In this document: positions 34,101 to 46,033 of the stretch, piece after piece
Position numbering within the stretch: the first letter of the stretch is position 1
Layout: every line of letters starts with the position of its first letter
Assembly (NCBI GenBank): GCA_024741835.1
Contig: JAENRP010000336.1
Span: forward strand, 1-47,458
Length of the DNA: 47,458 nt
Direction: 5' to 3'
Source of the DNA: Diplocarpon mali
Taxonomy: Eukaryota > Ascomycota > Leotiomycetes > Helotiales > Drepanopezizaceae
The notes under the pieces: model-generated
What the model was told of the DNA's origin: nothing
Database searches by the model: none
The model's input: the letters and a program-made list of their open reading frames with translations, nothing else
Translations under genes and position numbers: made by a program

Positions 34101-36900
34101 TAAGTAATAGCTTATAGAATCGAAAATACTACTTAAACTAACTATAAAGAGCCTTACTTAATAAGATCATCTTCTTTTTAGCAAGTAGGGAGATATTATA
34201 AAGGTATATAGTAGCCTTTATAACCTTTAGCCAAAGGCTTGCTAAAAGCCTAGCGTAGATCCTTATTTTAATAGAGCATTTAATCAACTCCCTTCCTGCT
34301 TGCTCTATACCTTTATTAGGTTGATATATATAGGTAGGAGTAAACTTTAAATCGATTCCTTCCTCTTTTACCTATCTTTAGTACTCTATAAGAGAGTCTT
34401 CCCTTAAGGAGATTACTAAAGTATTATTATCTTACCTAATCTTGCAAATAGAAAGCCTATATTAGCGTTTCACTTATGCTTTAAAGGCCTAAAGGACCTT
34501 TATAACTATATCTCTGCCCTTCGATCTTAGTAGGAACGTCTAAAGCATACTACTATACTTATCTTTAATTAAAAGAACCTATAAGCAGCTATTATATAAG
34601 TTATTTAAAAAGTTAAAGAGATCCTAGGAGATCTTAAAGAAGGGCCTTAAAGATCGGTTCTTAAAGGTAGCGCGAGAAATAACTTGCCTAGCAGACGCTA
34701 CTACGCATATAAGGCATTCTAGCCTTTATATTCCCCTGATCTTCACTCCTTTAGCGCACTTAACTAGCGCTTAAAGAGCCTCTGCGCCTAAGTAGCTAGC
34801 GTAAAGGTGCTAAGTATATGCGTTATTATCCTATACCCTAATAGGTATATAATTAGACTAGAACCTATTATAAAGCATTATCTTAGCTATAAGGAATACT
34901 ATTAAGGCAAAGAAGTTATATTAAAGCATATTTAAAAGATCTAAATAGTTGATAGGCTTATATTTAAAGAAAATGAGATTATAGCAACGCTCTAATTAAG
35001 CTTGCTTTATAGAATCTTTAATACTCTTAGAATGTAAAGTAAGGTCTACTCTAGAGTATTAAAAACCCTTATCTATAAGGAGCCTCTTTAAGATAATATT
35101 AGTAGTAAACTCCTCTATAATAGTAATATTGCGAAGCATCATTCTTATAAGAGAGCTATTATACTATAAAAGAAAGTCTGCTATATATCTATTATCTCTC
35201 CTAATGATTAAGAGTCTCGAAGTACTTACTTTAATATATTACTATAAGTCGCTAGAAGGCTTAAAGGTGCCTGCGATAAGTAAATCCTTTGAATTAATAA
35301 TATAAGTAGCTGTGCAATTATTAAAGAGCATACTTAAGGAAAGCAGGTGGCGTTTTAGCTTAAAAAGGTAGTAGATATTAAACGATTCTTCAAAAGCGTC
35401 GAAGGCAAAGGGATCTATTACTATAAAGACTAGTGAGTTCTCCCTTTTATTACCTAAACTATCCTCCCTAAAGGCTAAAGCCTTTCCTTTGAATTTATCA
35501 ATCGCTATTATTATAATATCATTCTCCTTAAGCCATACTTAAAGACCCTTGAACTGGTCTCCTGCGTTTAACGCCTTTTATATTCGTAGGACTTCCTCTC
35601 GCAAGGGGAGAACCTTTATATTTTCCTTATGCCCATTTATAGCATATAATAGTTTCTAATAGTCCTAGGGCTTCTAATAGTGATTTTTAAAGCCTTCGCA
35701 AGGGTACTTAGGCCTAATTTCCCTTCTAGAGCTTATAAAGCGATTTCAGGAGCTGCTTGCTAGAGCCTGCAAAGGGGTCTCAACATTTAAAAGAGACTCT
35801 TAAGTAGTAAAAACTGCTAGCCTTTTATTATTAATCGCTCTATTGGATTTAATGCTTACTAAGGCGCGGCTTAGCTACATTAGGTTATACTTATATAAGG
35901 TTCCTATCTGCTTATTAGTAATTATTTCCTCCTTTAAGTAGGTCGCCTAACTAAGATTAATTTTCACTATAATTAAGTCTAAAAAGTCAATAACTCCTAA
36001 TCTCCCTTTAATCTTAGGGAGATTGTATTATTCTATTAGATAGTATGCCTCCTACTACTCCTAGATCTACTATTAAGTGTTGGTTCTCTTAGTCTTGCCT
36101 TAGCGTAGTATATCGTAGTACTAAAGCCTTATCTAAGATTAAATAGCTTTATTAAAAGGCGCAATATTACGCTTTAAAATAGATACTAGGCCTTAGAGTA
36201 AGAGTTGCTAATTCACTAAATTAGCATATAGGTTGTTAGTAGTAGTTCCACTTATAGGAGTATCTCTATTAGGTATTAAGGAAGAGAGCTTCTCAGCTTA
36301 GATTTATACTTAAGCTATCGCAAAAGCTAAGAGCATTCTATCGATAGTCTTAAAGACCTATTCTAAAAGTAGTTTATAATATTTGCATTAAGTCTTCTAA
36401 GTTTCTTTGCGCATATAGTACTCCTTTATTAGGATTTTATATTTATCTTTAATATCCTTATAAGAGGCCTATAAAGGAGGAGCTTTTAATAGATCTCCTA
36501 AGGGAAAGCGGGCGTAAATCTATTCGGATAGAGTCGCTATATACTTTTCATACAACCTCGCGTATACTATATAAAGGTTAGCCGTTTCCAATTCCTTAAG
36601 CTCTTATATAAAGGGAGCTTAAGGCTCAGTCTCTATAATTGACTTAAATAGGAGTCTCAGATTAGCAAAAATGGTAATATTATAGAGCTTAGCAAAGAAT
36701 ATATATTTACTAAACCACTTTACTTAAGAGGCAGAAGTATTAAAGCAAGGCTTAGAGATACTTAAAGAGTTAGATATATTAAATAGAGTCTAGTGAAAAA
36801 ATTAAGTATATAAATAGAGTTTGCAAATAAGGTTCGATCGGAAAATAGAGATTTATTAATTAAAAATAAAGGTCCTTTAAGTTATTATAAATACTCGAAA
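31200..36900 (-). pseudogene. Decayed gag-pol of Copia F
   Basis: Reverse transcriptase lies at about 32620-32030: KQFDIINAFINA (near 32460-32490) and FYINDI (near 32220), the latter an altered YVDD box. RNase H follows at about 31800-31200 with TIKEIIAIKRLFKEI and YLPTKEIYIDRL, the usual C-terminal Copia signatures. Gag-like sequence (VKWFSKYIFFAKLYN, about 36700) begins near 36900; integrase should occupy about 35000-33500, though I could not point to its catalytic residues. Stops are TAA/TAG-dominated. The open-looking plus-strand frame at 31150-31750 is antisense to RNase H. Confidence 0.82.
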
Positions 36901-36981
36901 AGTCGGTCAAGAGCTCAAAGGGCCCTTTAGCCGGTTGTATATAAAGAGAAAGCATATTAAAGTGCTTATAGGGCTTATAAC

Positions 36982-37178
36982 TGTAGTGCGGTCAGCTGGA
37001 GGGCCTTTATTAGGTCGCTTAAGAGGCTTATAGAAGTAAGGGAAGATGATTGATTATATTATTCTTTAGTATATATATAGTAAGGAGACTTCGGAAAGAA
37101 AAGGGAGAGTCTATAACTTAGCAAAGTCATATGGAGGGTCTCCAGAATAAGTGGAGACTCCGCCCATTCTGCACAACA
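36982..37178 (-). repeat. 5' LTR of Copia F (197 bp)
   Basis: It starts TGTAGTGCGGTCAGCTGGAG in plus orientation, ends CATTCTGCACAACA, and is followed by TTATA (37179-37183). It retains more C/G than its partner. Confidence 0.88.
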
Positions 37179-37183
37179 TTATA

Positions 37184-38508
37184 TATTTAACAACTTTCAC
37201 TAAAGCACTACTAATATATAGTCTTTTATTTATAGCTCGCTTAGCCTGATTTTCATCTAAGAAAGAGATAATAATTATACTACTCCTATATAAACCAGAG
37301 TTACATTTCTCTCTTAAAGTAGCCTAATAGGATTTTCCTATTAGGGTAAAACCCTTATTAAAGGTTTTAATCTCTTTTAAGACTAGCTCTAAGTCTAAGC
37401 TACGCTTTATATTAAAATCCGCAAACGGAATACTGTAAATAGCTACTTTATACTATAGCTCTCCCTTTTTAAGGCTAATTAATTAAGGAAGCACCCTTCT
37501 AATAATAGCCTTATTTAAAATCAAAAAATCAATGCTAAACGTAGGAATAGTAGTTAAAATAATATTTCTATATAAAGACAAGGACGCAGTAGCAATTAAT
37601 AAATCACTAAAACCGTTCTTTTTAAAAGCAGCATTAATTCGATTATATAAAGCAATTAACGAAAAAGAAGTAGTCGAAGCTAAAGGGGACTATAAGAGGG
37701 TGCATCTCTTAGAAAGGACTGGCTTACCGTTTCCCTTTGGCTTATTAGGCCCCGAATTCGCAGTAGGGTTCCTAAGGCTACCTGCAGCCCTAGCCCTATT
37801 CCTATTAGCGCCACCTATACTAGTACTACTAGTAGTAGCGCTAGTACTATAATTTGCAGTAGTAGCTATAGTAGCTACTACTACTAACTTGATTGCTTAA
37901 GCATACGTTTTTAGCATTTGCTCAATTTTCCATATTACTCTCTTTAAATTAGCTACTTATATAGCTAGAATCGTAGAAGTGTTTTTAATACAATTATACT
38001 CTATATACTCTTTAAAAACCTTAAGTAAATTAAGTAGTTTCGTCTATTTTTCCTAAGAATTAGTCGCTAAGTATACTTTAATAAAGAGGTCTCTTACTTA
38101 AAGTATAAGCTTAATTGATTCGTTAATACTAATACTACTAGCGTCATTTTAAAAGGAGAAGTCGATTCTAAGGGTTTTATTAGCTCTTTAATCGATTAAA
38201 GACAGTAGTCCCCTTTTAGCATTATTAACAATTTGGCTTAAATTAGCCAAAGGAGCCGTATTCTACATTCAGCTAGCGTTAGTTTAAATAGGAGTAAGAT
38301 TAAAGAGGTTAATACTCGAATCTCTACCTCTTATAATAAGGTTATCCCTAAGGGTTAATTCGACTTTAGAAATCGAATCAGAGCCTCTAATAGGGCTAGG
38401 TATCTCTCTCTCCTTTATAAGGAAGTCGGAGTCGTAATAGGGGACGCCCGCAGGGTCGCTTAAGGGCTTTATACCACCTACTTTACTATTATAGTGGTAA
38501 TAAGCCAC
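37184..38508 (-). pseudogene. Decayed LINE ORF1, N-terminal and middle part
   Basis: A frame starting MAYYHYNSKVGG at 38508 is open for 74 codons (to 38284). Beyond it, minus-strand frames with TAA/TAG breaks run toward 37184, where KVVKYI leads into the zinc-knuckle part at 29592 once Copia F is removed. A Pro/Gly/Lys-rich stretch lies around 37690-37760. ORF1 proteins coat LINE RNA. I infer the start from position only. Confidence 0.6.
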
Positions 38509-38650
38509 TGCAGCTTATAGGGGCAAAAGGGCAAGGTGTTTAAGGTATTCTGCAAAGAATGGAAGGTAGTAGGCGTCGTTTGCTAAGGGGTGAAAAATCC
38601 CGATTTAAAGAGATATTTTTGTTCGAAATAAAGCTGTAATGTAGAGTGAA
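37184..38650 (-). mobile_element. Tad-like LINE, 5' part
   Basis: This segment continues the LINE after the Copia F insertion. It holds the beginning and middle of ORF1 and a short leader. The 5' end is placed approximately, since LINEs have no fixed 5' terminus and no target duplication matching the sequence near 25150 was found. Confidence 0.7.
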
Positions 38651-39310
38651 TTTTGAAAAGTTCTATACCCTTTATAAACGCTAATATGCGCAGTACTATA
38701 GATTAGTAATAATAGGCCTTAATAATAAAGATATATCGTTTAATATCTATAAATTTTATACCGCTCTTAACCTAAGATTGTTCCTATTGCACTTAGGAAA
38801 TTATGCAATTATAGCTATTAGTAATAGAATAGCAAGCTAGGTTAAGAAAGATATATCGTTAGGGTTTTCAAAGTTTAAAGTAGTACCTAAAGCCTTTAAA
38901 TTATTCTATAATATCGCCTAGACGCCCAATTAGTATAATACTATACTAACCCTTAACAACTTAATAGCTCTCTATAGCAAAGGTTTTTTAAAAATGCCTA
39001 AGCTATTTAATTGCGTATTCTTAAGCTCTATACATACGTATAGTTATAGTAATTATACAAAGACTTCATTTTTAACGCTAGTATAAGAAGAGCTAGAGAT
39101 GTATAGATATTATTTCCAGACCTTAGATAAGAAATCTTCCTCCCCTTCTGCATTCTTTTATAATATAACTTATAGCTTAATATAATAGACTCTAAGAATG
39201 CACTATAGGCTATATCTTAGTGTACTATAGACTTGTTATAATTCTTTATATAAGCTAATAGCGTACCTTAAGCCTATACAGTTTATTAGGATTGACCACT
39301 ACTTAAAGAT
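38651..39310 (+). pseudogene. Unassigned decayed reading frame of about 200 codons
   Basis: The plus frame through about 38740-39290 has only TAA/TAG interruptions and a protein-like composition; segments include KFKVVPKAFKLFYNIA, LIALYSKGFLKMPKLFNCVF and EELEMYRYYFQTLDKKSSS. I do not recognise the family. AAGATATATCGTT occurs twice (near 38738 and 38848). It may be an unclassified transposon gene or a Gypsy-flanking remnant. Confidence 0.4.
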
Positions 39311-39580
39311 TGTATGACGGATTGTCACTATGTGTGGGTTGTGCCCCGGTTGGTACCCGGTTCGGCTACGCCTCGGCGCGTGACCCGCTTTCCTTTATAT
39401 ATATATACTTCGCTCTTCCACTCCTTTTAAGCTTTGTAATTGTTGATTCTAAGTCATTACTAAGACGTTCTATTAGCATTGCTATATGACTTATATATAT
39501 ACTAGTACTAAGTAGAGGTTATACTCTTAGTTGTTATATTATTAATAACTCTTTTGCTTTGCTAAAGATAGCATTATAAT
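39311..39580 (+). repeat. Probable 5' LTR of a Gypsy-type element (right edge approximate)
   Basis: It starts TGTATGACGG. It contains an unusually GC-rich block (GGTACCCGGTTCGGCTACGC then CTCGGCGCGTGACCCGC) followed 15 bases later by a TATATATATATA box, a promoter-like layout. It precedes Gypsy gag in the right orientation. Neither the exact right end nor a second LTR could be found. Confidence 0.55.
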
Positions 39581-39589
39581 ATCTATTTA

Positions 39590-41360
39590 ATTTATCCCTA
39601 GTAGTCGACCGAAACCCTAATAAGTATGATAATATACTAGAAGGCCTATACTAAGCTCCTGCTATAAGCTTAAAGAATAGCTCCCTCTATCACTAGGTCT
39701 TTAAAGACCCCTTGCTCTCCCCCTTAAGGAGGTGCTAGTATTACCCCTGGTACTTATCCTGCTAACTCCCTACCGGCTAATAATAACGGCCTTAAAGTCA
39801 TTATATTATAAGCCGAATTAGACTCCTTATAAGTACGCCTTACGTCTATAGCAGATAAGCGCAATAAGTATAGTTGTAAGCTAAGTTTTATATATTAACA
39901 ATTGATCGATTAGAAAAGGGATTTAGATAACCTTTAAAACGCCTTTAAAGGCATCCTTAGGTCAATTAAGAAAACCCTAGCACTAGAATGATACTCCTCC
40001 AGTTTACCTACGTGCCCTTAATGCTTTATAGACTTCGACTTACCTCCTTCTGCTTCCTTTACTGCGCGTAATAAGCGATGCAATAATTAAGACGATCCTT
40101 CTTTTACTTCCTTTAACTAATATACTACTAGTTTACCTCTAGCTTAGCAGCTAAACCTCCCTTGCATTTATAATATACTAAACCTTATTTAAAAACTGTT
40201 TAATAGCTGTAATTACTATACCAAATATTAAGAGGCCTATATACTTGACAATTTGAAGCTTTACTACCCCTACTTTTAAAAGGAGCGGGCCTAGCTTAAC
40301 TACGTTTTAAATTAGATTAAAGGTATAGCTAGGGACTGGCTGACCCCTTAGGTACTTAATAAGGACGCCTGCATTACCGCCGAAACCCTAATAAGTCAAC
40401 TTGCTAAGTTTTTAGCTAACTTAGCAGAATGCGAAGAAGCCGAGATCGAGTTTACTACCCTTTATATAAAGGCTAATAAGTCATTTTAGGAGTTCTACCT
40501 TAAGTTCTCCCGATTAGCCGTTATAGCAAAGATCGACGATAATAGTCGACTTTATAGCGCCCTTAAGGAGAAGATCCCAAAACGCCTCTATACCCCTCTT
40601 ATATAAAAGTAGTATAAGACTAGGATATTGGACAAGTGGGTTACTACTATCTAATAAGAAGACGCTAGATAGTATATTAAGAGGATGCTATATAATTAGA
40701 TATAATACAGAGAGAGATCAGGCACTAAAGCCAAAGCTAATTCTAGTAAAAATGCGTAATAAGGAAACGCTAATAAATTAAATCCCTTATTTAGAAGCCG
40801 ATCCGAATCCTATCCGAATGGACCTTAGTATAGCACTCCTAGCCTCGGTTTCGCTAAATCCGGAACCCCCTCTTTTCTTCTGCGTTAGACCGATACCTTT
40901 AGCGCTCTCTCTCCTTTAGCTAATCGAAAAAATCAGTTTGACAAGCGGCCGAAATCCCCTTCTATTACCTTTAGGTATTATAGCTCTTGCGTTAATAAGC
41001 TAAAGAATAATAATAACTAAGATTAGGAAAGTAGCGAAAAGGAGGACCCTAAGGCTAAATAAGATAATAGTAGCGCTCTCCTTCCCTTTCTGACTCTAAG
41101 GGGAAACGCCCTCGCTTAAGTAAAGCCTCCTTCTTAAGCGTTCTTCGAGATATACAGTACCTTGACTTAAGAAACCTCCTTAATAGTAATTAAATAATAA
41201 AACGGATCCTACTCTTAAAGAATAGTATTTCTTATAAGGTATTAGTATTAATCGATATAAGCGCTAATAGGTATACTTTAATTAATTTAGCGTTACTCAA
41301 ATCTTTATCTTTTTTTCTTAAACCTCTAATTCGAATACTCCTTATACCCTTCCTAGTTAA
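39590..41360 (+). pseudogene. Decayed Gypsy-type gag and start of protease
   Basis: Gag: IKGIARDWLTP, then EFYLKFSRLAVIAKIDD and LKEKIPKRLYTPL (about 40315-40605), matching the retrotransposon gag block of fungal Gypsy elements. A Lys/Asn-rich stretch and possible zinc-knuckle remnant follow near 40980. Protease: KVLVLIDISANRYTLINLAL (about 41235-41295), the VLIDTGA-type active site with Thr and Gly changed. The frame ends at 41360, where family D begins. Reverse transcriptase and integrase of this element were not found. Confidence 0.75.
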
Positions 41361-42427
41361 TGTAGAGACCTGGAAGTGGAGGATCTCGTGACATAGGTCA
41401 CATGGTCAGATGAGGACTAAGAAAGGGGTATATATAGGACTACTATTATACTTAGAGACAGCGCGCAATGCCAACTACCTATTCTACCCTTAACTAGTGA
41501 ATTATCCTAGTTCTTGTCTTTAGAGAGCTTGCTTATAGTGCTTCCTCCCTTTTGTCTTTAGTCTTCCCTTATGCCTATTCTTATATTATTCCTGCTCCTT
41601 CTTATATTAGTGACCTACGCAGGGACGATTCCTTTAAGATTTTATCTTTATATAACTTCTCCTCTTGATTCTCTTAGTTCGCAGATAAGAGATCAACCCT
41701 TTGAAAACCCCTCTTAAGATAATAATCATTTAGTTATTTATAACTATTAGTTATTATTCCTCTATTATCGACCTTATAATTACTTAATTATTTGGAACTA
41801 TCGATTGCCACTCTCTACTATTAACAACCTCAGATTTTCCCATTTCGGCCCCTATTCTGCCTCTCCTACCTTTGATTTAAAAAGCTTAAATTGTTAGCTT
41901 ATTAGTACGATTGTCGGATTTCTAACCTTTCTAATATAAAGAAGTTTAATTAGCTATAATAGCTACTTTAAATAGTAGCAGTTTTAAGTATTTATATAAT
42001 ATTAAATGAAAGCTCTAATCGGGAGTATCTCTTCAGTTTTCTTAAAAGGCTAAAATGGATACTTGTTATGCAGAAAATAGGCTAAATATGCTAGTACGCG
42101 CCCTAAGGTGTGGATTCACATTTTGGCCGAGCGGTATTATGCATAATAGTTATAAGCCCTATAAGCGCAGTAATAAATCTTTTCACATTCTTCTTGCGCG
42201 AGGTTTAGCCGACTTTTCTTACTTCGAAGTTCTACTAGTAAACTACTTTTCAAAGAATTCGGTAATAATTATACTTAATTTCGATTGCATTAATAGAAGT
42301 TTCGATAGATTTGAGTAAAACGACCTCTAATGTATGGCCGAAGAAAAATGCATTCCGGCCTTCCAACTACCTATTTCCTGCTAGCTTAGCGGTCTATGCG
42401 CCACATCTACGCTACTATAGACTAGTA
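41361..42427 (+). mobile_element. Retroelement fragment, family D copy 2
   Basis: It starts TGTAGAGACCTGGAAGTGGA inside the Gypsy protease and follows the minus strand of 5289-4620 to about 42045. The interval 42046-42427 has no counterpart there. It contains a stop-free frame at 42055-42318 (87 codons, no recognised domain) and a GGCCGAA...TTCCGGCC inverted repeat near 42335-42360. GTTAA before the start may be the target duplication, but no partner was seen. The class is uncertain. Confidence 0.5.
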
Positions 42428-43594
42428 CTTTATATAGTATAGACTAAGCAAAGTCTATATTTATATTTATATCCATACTATCTTTATCTTTTTTATATTA
42501 AAATGAAGTGATTTACTAGAGTAGATATTAGGTATTAAAGGCAATTATTTAAAAGTATTTTACTTTTAAAGTATCTTATCTTATCTTTATATTATTATAA
42601 ACTTAAATAAAATCTTAATCTTTATCGCTTAAACCTTTATTAATCTTAAGCTTGCATTTGGCTAAGGCTAGCCTATACTCCTTTTCCTTTTCCATATTTA
42701 AAATCTGCCTTTAGGATTCTTGGTTATTATTTATTAAAGCTTTTAAGCTAAGCTTATTTAATATATTTAGTAAATCCTTAGCAATTATATTAGCTATTAA
42801 AGTAAAAGTAGACAAATTAGTAGAAGGAGTATAAGGGGCTATTCTTACATATTTAATAAGTGTCTTTTAAATCGCTATTTTAATGCCTTTGCTTTTAAAG
42901 TAAAGCTCTAAATCGTCGAACTATTATTACTAGTTCTTTTAAGAGAGTTAGAGGTCTTTAGGCTTAATATTTCGATCGGAATCGGAAGCTATTATTGTTT
43001 CAAATAGAATTGCGTTAAAAAATCAAAATAAATTAAATAGTTAAAGGCACTCCTCTTATTAAACAATTGAAATAATTAAATAGCGGGTATTATAGAAGTA
43101 TTAAATAGGAAGGAAGTCCTCTTATCGAAAAGGGTTTTTAGGCTATAACGCAAGGAATTATACCTCTTACGAAATATAGTAAAGCAAGGAATTATACCTC
43201 TTGCAATACCAAAGGGTTATAAAGCAAGGAATCATACCTCTTATAATACGGGTTAGCTAAATAGGGAATTATACCTCTTATTCGCCAATTGCTCGCCTTT
43301 TACTATAAGTCTTATTCAACTTCCTACTAATAGTTGCAACGCAAGTACTTTCTAAGGGAAGTTAATAATCTATTATCGGTCTATCTAGGGCTTATAACCT
43401 ATTAAGCTTAAGTAAGTCGGCGCAATAGGTAAGGGAAACTTCTAAAGGTCAATAGTCGATATATTAATAAGAGTTAGGGAAGGAAGGTTACCCCTTTCTT
43501 CCCTATAGCTATATATATATTAAGATCCTATTGACTAAGCAATAGGGTCATATAATAATACATTAGAGTGATGGCTATATCACCCATCTTAATA
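42428..43594 (-). mobile_element. Copia family A copy A6: 5' LTR and part of gag
   Basis: The LTR is 43400-43594 (195 bp; TATTAAGCTTAAGTAAG ... CACCCATCTTAATA in plus orientation). Toward lower coordinates follow the family A leader, with its repeated AGGTATAATTCCTTGC-type motif, and gag, collinear with A2 up to about 11345. It breaks off at about 42428 next to family D. Confidence 0.87.
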
Positions 43595-44825
43595 GTATCC
43601 TTATTAAAGCGAGTCTTAGCGTAGTATCTCCTATTTAGCTATAGTAACCCTTTAAGCAACTGGCTCGCTTATTTATATAGATTTAGCAAATTCTGAAGTA
43701 AACCTTATTCTATATTTTAAAGATTATACTATAACTGAGTTTAATACTTCTCAAGTCTATAATTCTAGCTGATCTTCTAGCTACTTATTCCTTTTTTAAT
43801 ATACTATATTAAAAAGTACTTAGCTAATTAAAACGCCCTTCCTACGCTAAATATATACTCTATAGTACTAAAGGTCGTCCCTTAAGCGTCGTCGAACGTC
43901 CTTATCTAGCGATTTAAAATCGCTAATTATCTAATCTTAAAACTCCTTTTAAAAGTCCTTAGCAAGGTATAACCCTCTCCTTTTGCTATCTTATAATATC
44001 TTTTGAAAGTTCTTTACATATAAGTCTTTTAGTCTAAAGGCCTTTTCGCTAAGTTGATCCTCCTAGGGTCTTATATCCCTTTTAAAGTCCCTTAGTGTCT
44101 AAGGTTGCCTTAGATTAAGCGGCATTAATAGTCCTCCCTTAATTATTTCCTAATATTATCCGGATATTGCTCTACGCCCTAATAGGGTCTAAAAGAAGTC
44201 CAATATAGTCGTATTTTGCGTATTATTATACTATTATCTAGTTATAATTAGGATACCGATTGCACTCCGGTTTTACCCTAATTATAATATATAATAGAAT
44301 ATAGGTAAAAGAGGATAGTATCTACCTTTAAAGTAATAACTCTAGCTAGATTCGCGTACCTTTTGCCTTTTCCTTTCTAATAGTAACTAATATTACTTCG
44401 TACATTTAAGTTAGTATTTAAAGTAAGCTGGAAATACAATTAAGTACTCCTTAAATTAAGAAAGAATTCTTCAATTTAATAACCTTACTATCTATAATAA
44501 AGGTGCTACTATTAATTAATATAAGTTCTATACTAGTAATCGATATTTATATAAATATAGTTAAGTACTTATTATTAAAAAGAATCTATTATAATATCTA
44601 TCTATCTCTATATAACTAAGATAGTACCTTTATACTTATAAATGTCCTCCCTCTTATAGTCCCTCCTAATTGTATATAGATATCCTTTCGAAGTCCTCTG
44701 GCTGAACAGCCGTCCGAAATACAAACGAAACCCCTTATATCGCATATAGTATAGCTATATAGGATGACCCCAGGAACAAGGGCAGCTTGCCTCTTGCATA
44801 GGAATCTGCGTACCAACATAGCCTT
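43595..44825. other. Unassigned AT-rich segment, probably decayed repeat
   Basis: No recognised domain on either strand. Plus-strand translations contain many TAA/TAG stops, as in the surrounding dead elements. A GC-richer patch at about 44690-44815 has no such decay and supports a short minus-strand open frame (44819-44616) without recognisable features. Confidence 0.45.
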
Positions 44826-45442
44826 TAAAGGGATAATAAAAATCTCTCTTTTAAAGACGTATAATAAAGCTATTAATAACTTAAAAAATATAGTAATATA
44901 GAATAAGGCAATCTAAAAGGAGATAAGCTCTTTTATTACAAATAGTATATAGATAGAGGAACTAATACTAAAGGACGTAAACCTAATATTAATAAAATAG
45001 GTCTTTATAATTAAGATATATATAGATAGGACCTTAGAGCATTATAAAGTAATGCTTATAGCTAAGGGCTTCTTTTAATAGTATAAAGAAGACTACTTCG
45101 ATACGTTTATATTAATAGTTTATATAAATACCCTTTATATATTTATAATAATAGTAGTTACTAAGGACCTTAAATATAAATAGTATAATATTAAAAATAC
45201 AATTACTAAAGCGATTATAAAGGAACGGATTTTTCTCTCCTAACCTAACGGTATTTCTATACGTATTAGCCACTCTCTTTATATACTCTACAGTATCTAT
45301 AGGCTTAAGCAATCAGCTTATAATTAGAACCTCTTATATAGCTTTGCTTTAATAGAAATATAATTTATTTAAAGCTTAGCTAACCTTTATCTATTTACTT
45401 ATATTAATATAGAATTAAGTTGCTATTATATATTGATAATAT
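44826..45442 (+). mobile_element. Copia family A copy A7: reverse transcriptase fragment
   Basis: It is collinear with about 14172-14795 of A2, including the reverse transcriptase block and the marker sequence GAACGGATTTTTCTCTC. It starts abruptly and is interrupted at 45442 by the LTR of A8. The missing remainder would lie beyond the window. It is heavily decayed. Confidence 0.85.
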
Positions 45443-45637
45443 TATTGAGATAGGTGATATAGCTATCACTCCGATGTATTATTATATGACCCTATTGCTT
45501 AGTCAATAGGATATTGATACGTATATAGCTATAGGGAAGAAAGGGGTAACCTTCCTTCCCTAATTCTTACTAATATATTAACCATCGACCTTTAGAAGTT
45601 TCTATTACCTACTGCGCTGACTTACTTAAGCTTAATA
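45443..45637 (+). repeat. 5' LTR of Copia A8 (195 bp)
   Basis: Same length and blocks as the other family A LTRs; TG at the start is altered to TA. Confidence 0.9.
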
Positions 45638-46033
45638 GGTTATAAGCCTTAGATAGACTAATAATAGATTATTAACTTCCTTTAAAAAGCACTTGCGCTA
45701 TAACTATTAATAGGAAGTTGAACGAGACTTATAGTAAGAGGCGAGCAATCGGCGAATAGAAGGTATGATTCCTTATTTAGCTAACTTATATTATAAGAGG
45801 TATGATTCCTTGCTTTATAACCCTTTAGTATTATAAGAGGTATAATTCCTTGCTTTATTATATTTTATAAGAGGTATGATTCCTTATATTATAGCTTAAA
45901 AACCCTTTTTAATAAGAGGACTTCCTCCCTATTTAATACTTCTATAATACCTGCTATTTAATCATTTCGACTTTTCGATAGGAGGAGTGCCTTTAACTAT
46001 TTAATTTATTTAATTTTAATATAATTCTATTCG

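Larger units (their letters stand above)
29593..37178 (-). mobile_element. Complete Copia-type LTR retrotransposon, family F (7,586 bp)
   Basis: Two 197-bp LTRs (29593-29789 and 36982-37178) have ends TGTGGTGCGG and GCACAACA, each altered differently by RIP (TATGGTGCGG against TGTAGTGCGG). They flank a minus-strand interior: gag at the right, pol in the middle, and a GC-rich stretch before the left (3') LTR. TTATA is duplicated at both ends. It is inserted in ORF1 of the LINE, so it is younger than the LINE. Confidence 0.9.

Noticed and set aside
42055..42318. 87-codon plus-strand open frame as a host gene
   Set aside because: Inside repeat family D copy 2, no domain and no conservation visible; kept only as a point of interest.
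23024..43594. A4 and A6 as the two ends of one minus-strand Copia
   Set aside because: Flanking five-base sequences differ (TAAGG and GTATC), and no pol sequence of family A on the minus strand lies between them.
44616..44819. Minus-strand 67-codon open frame
   Set aside because: Short, no recognisable domain, spans the edge of an unassigned patch.
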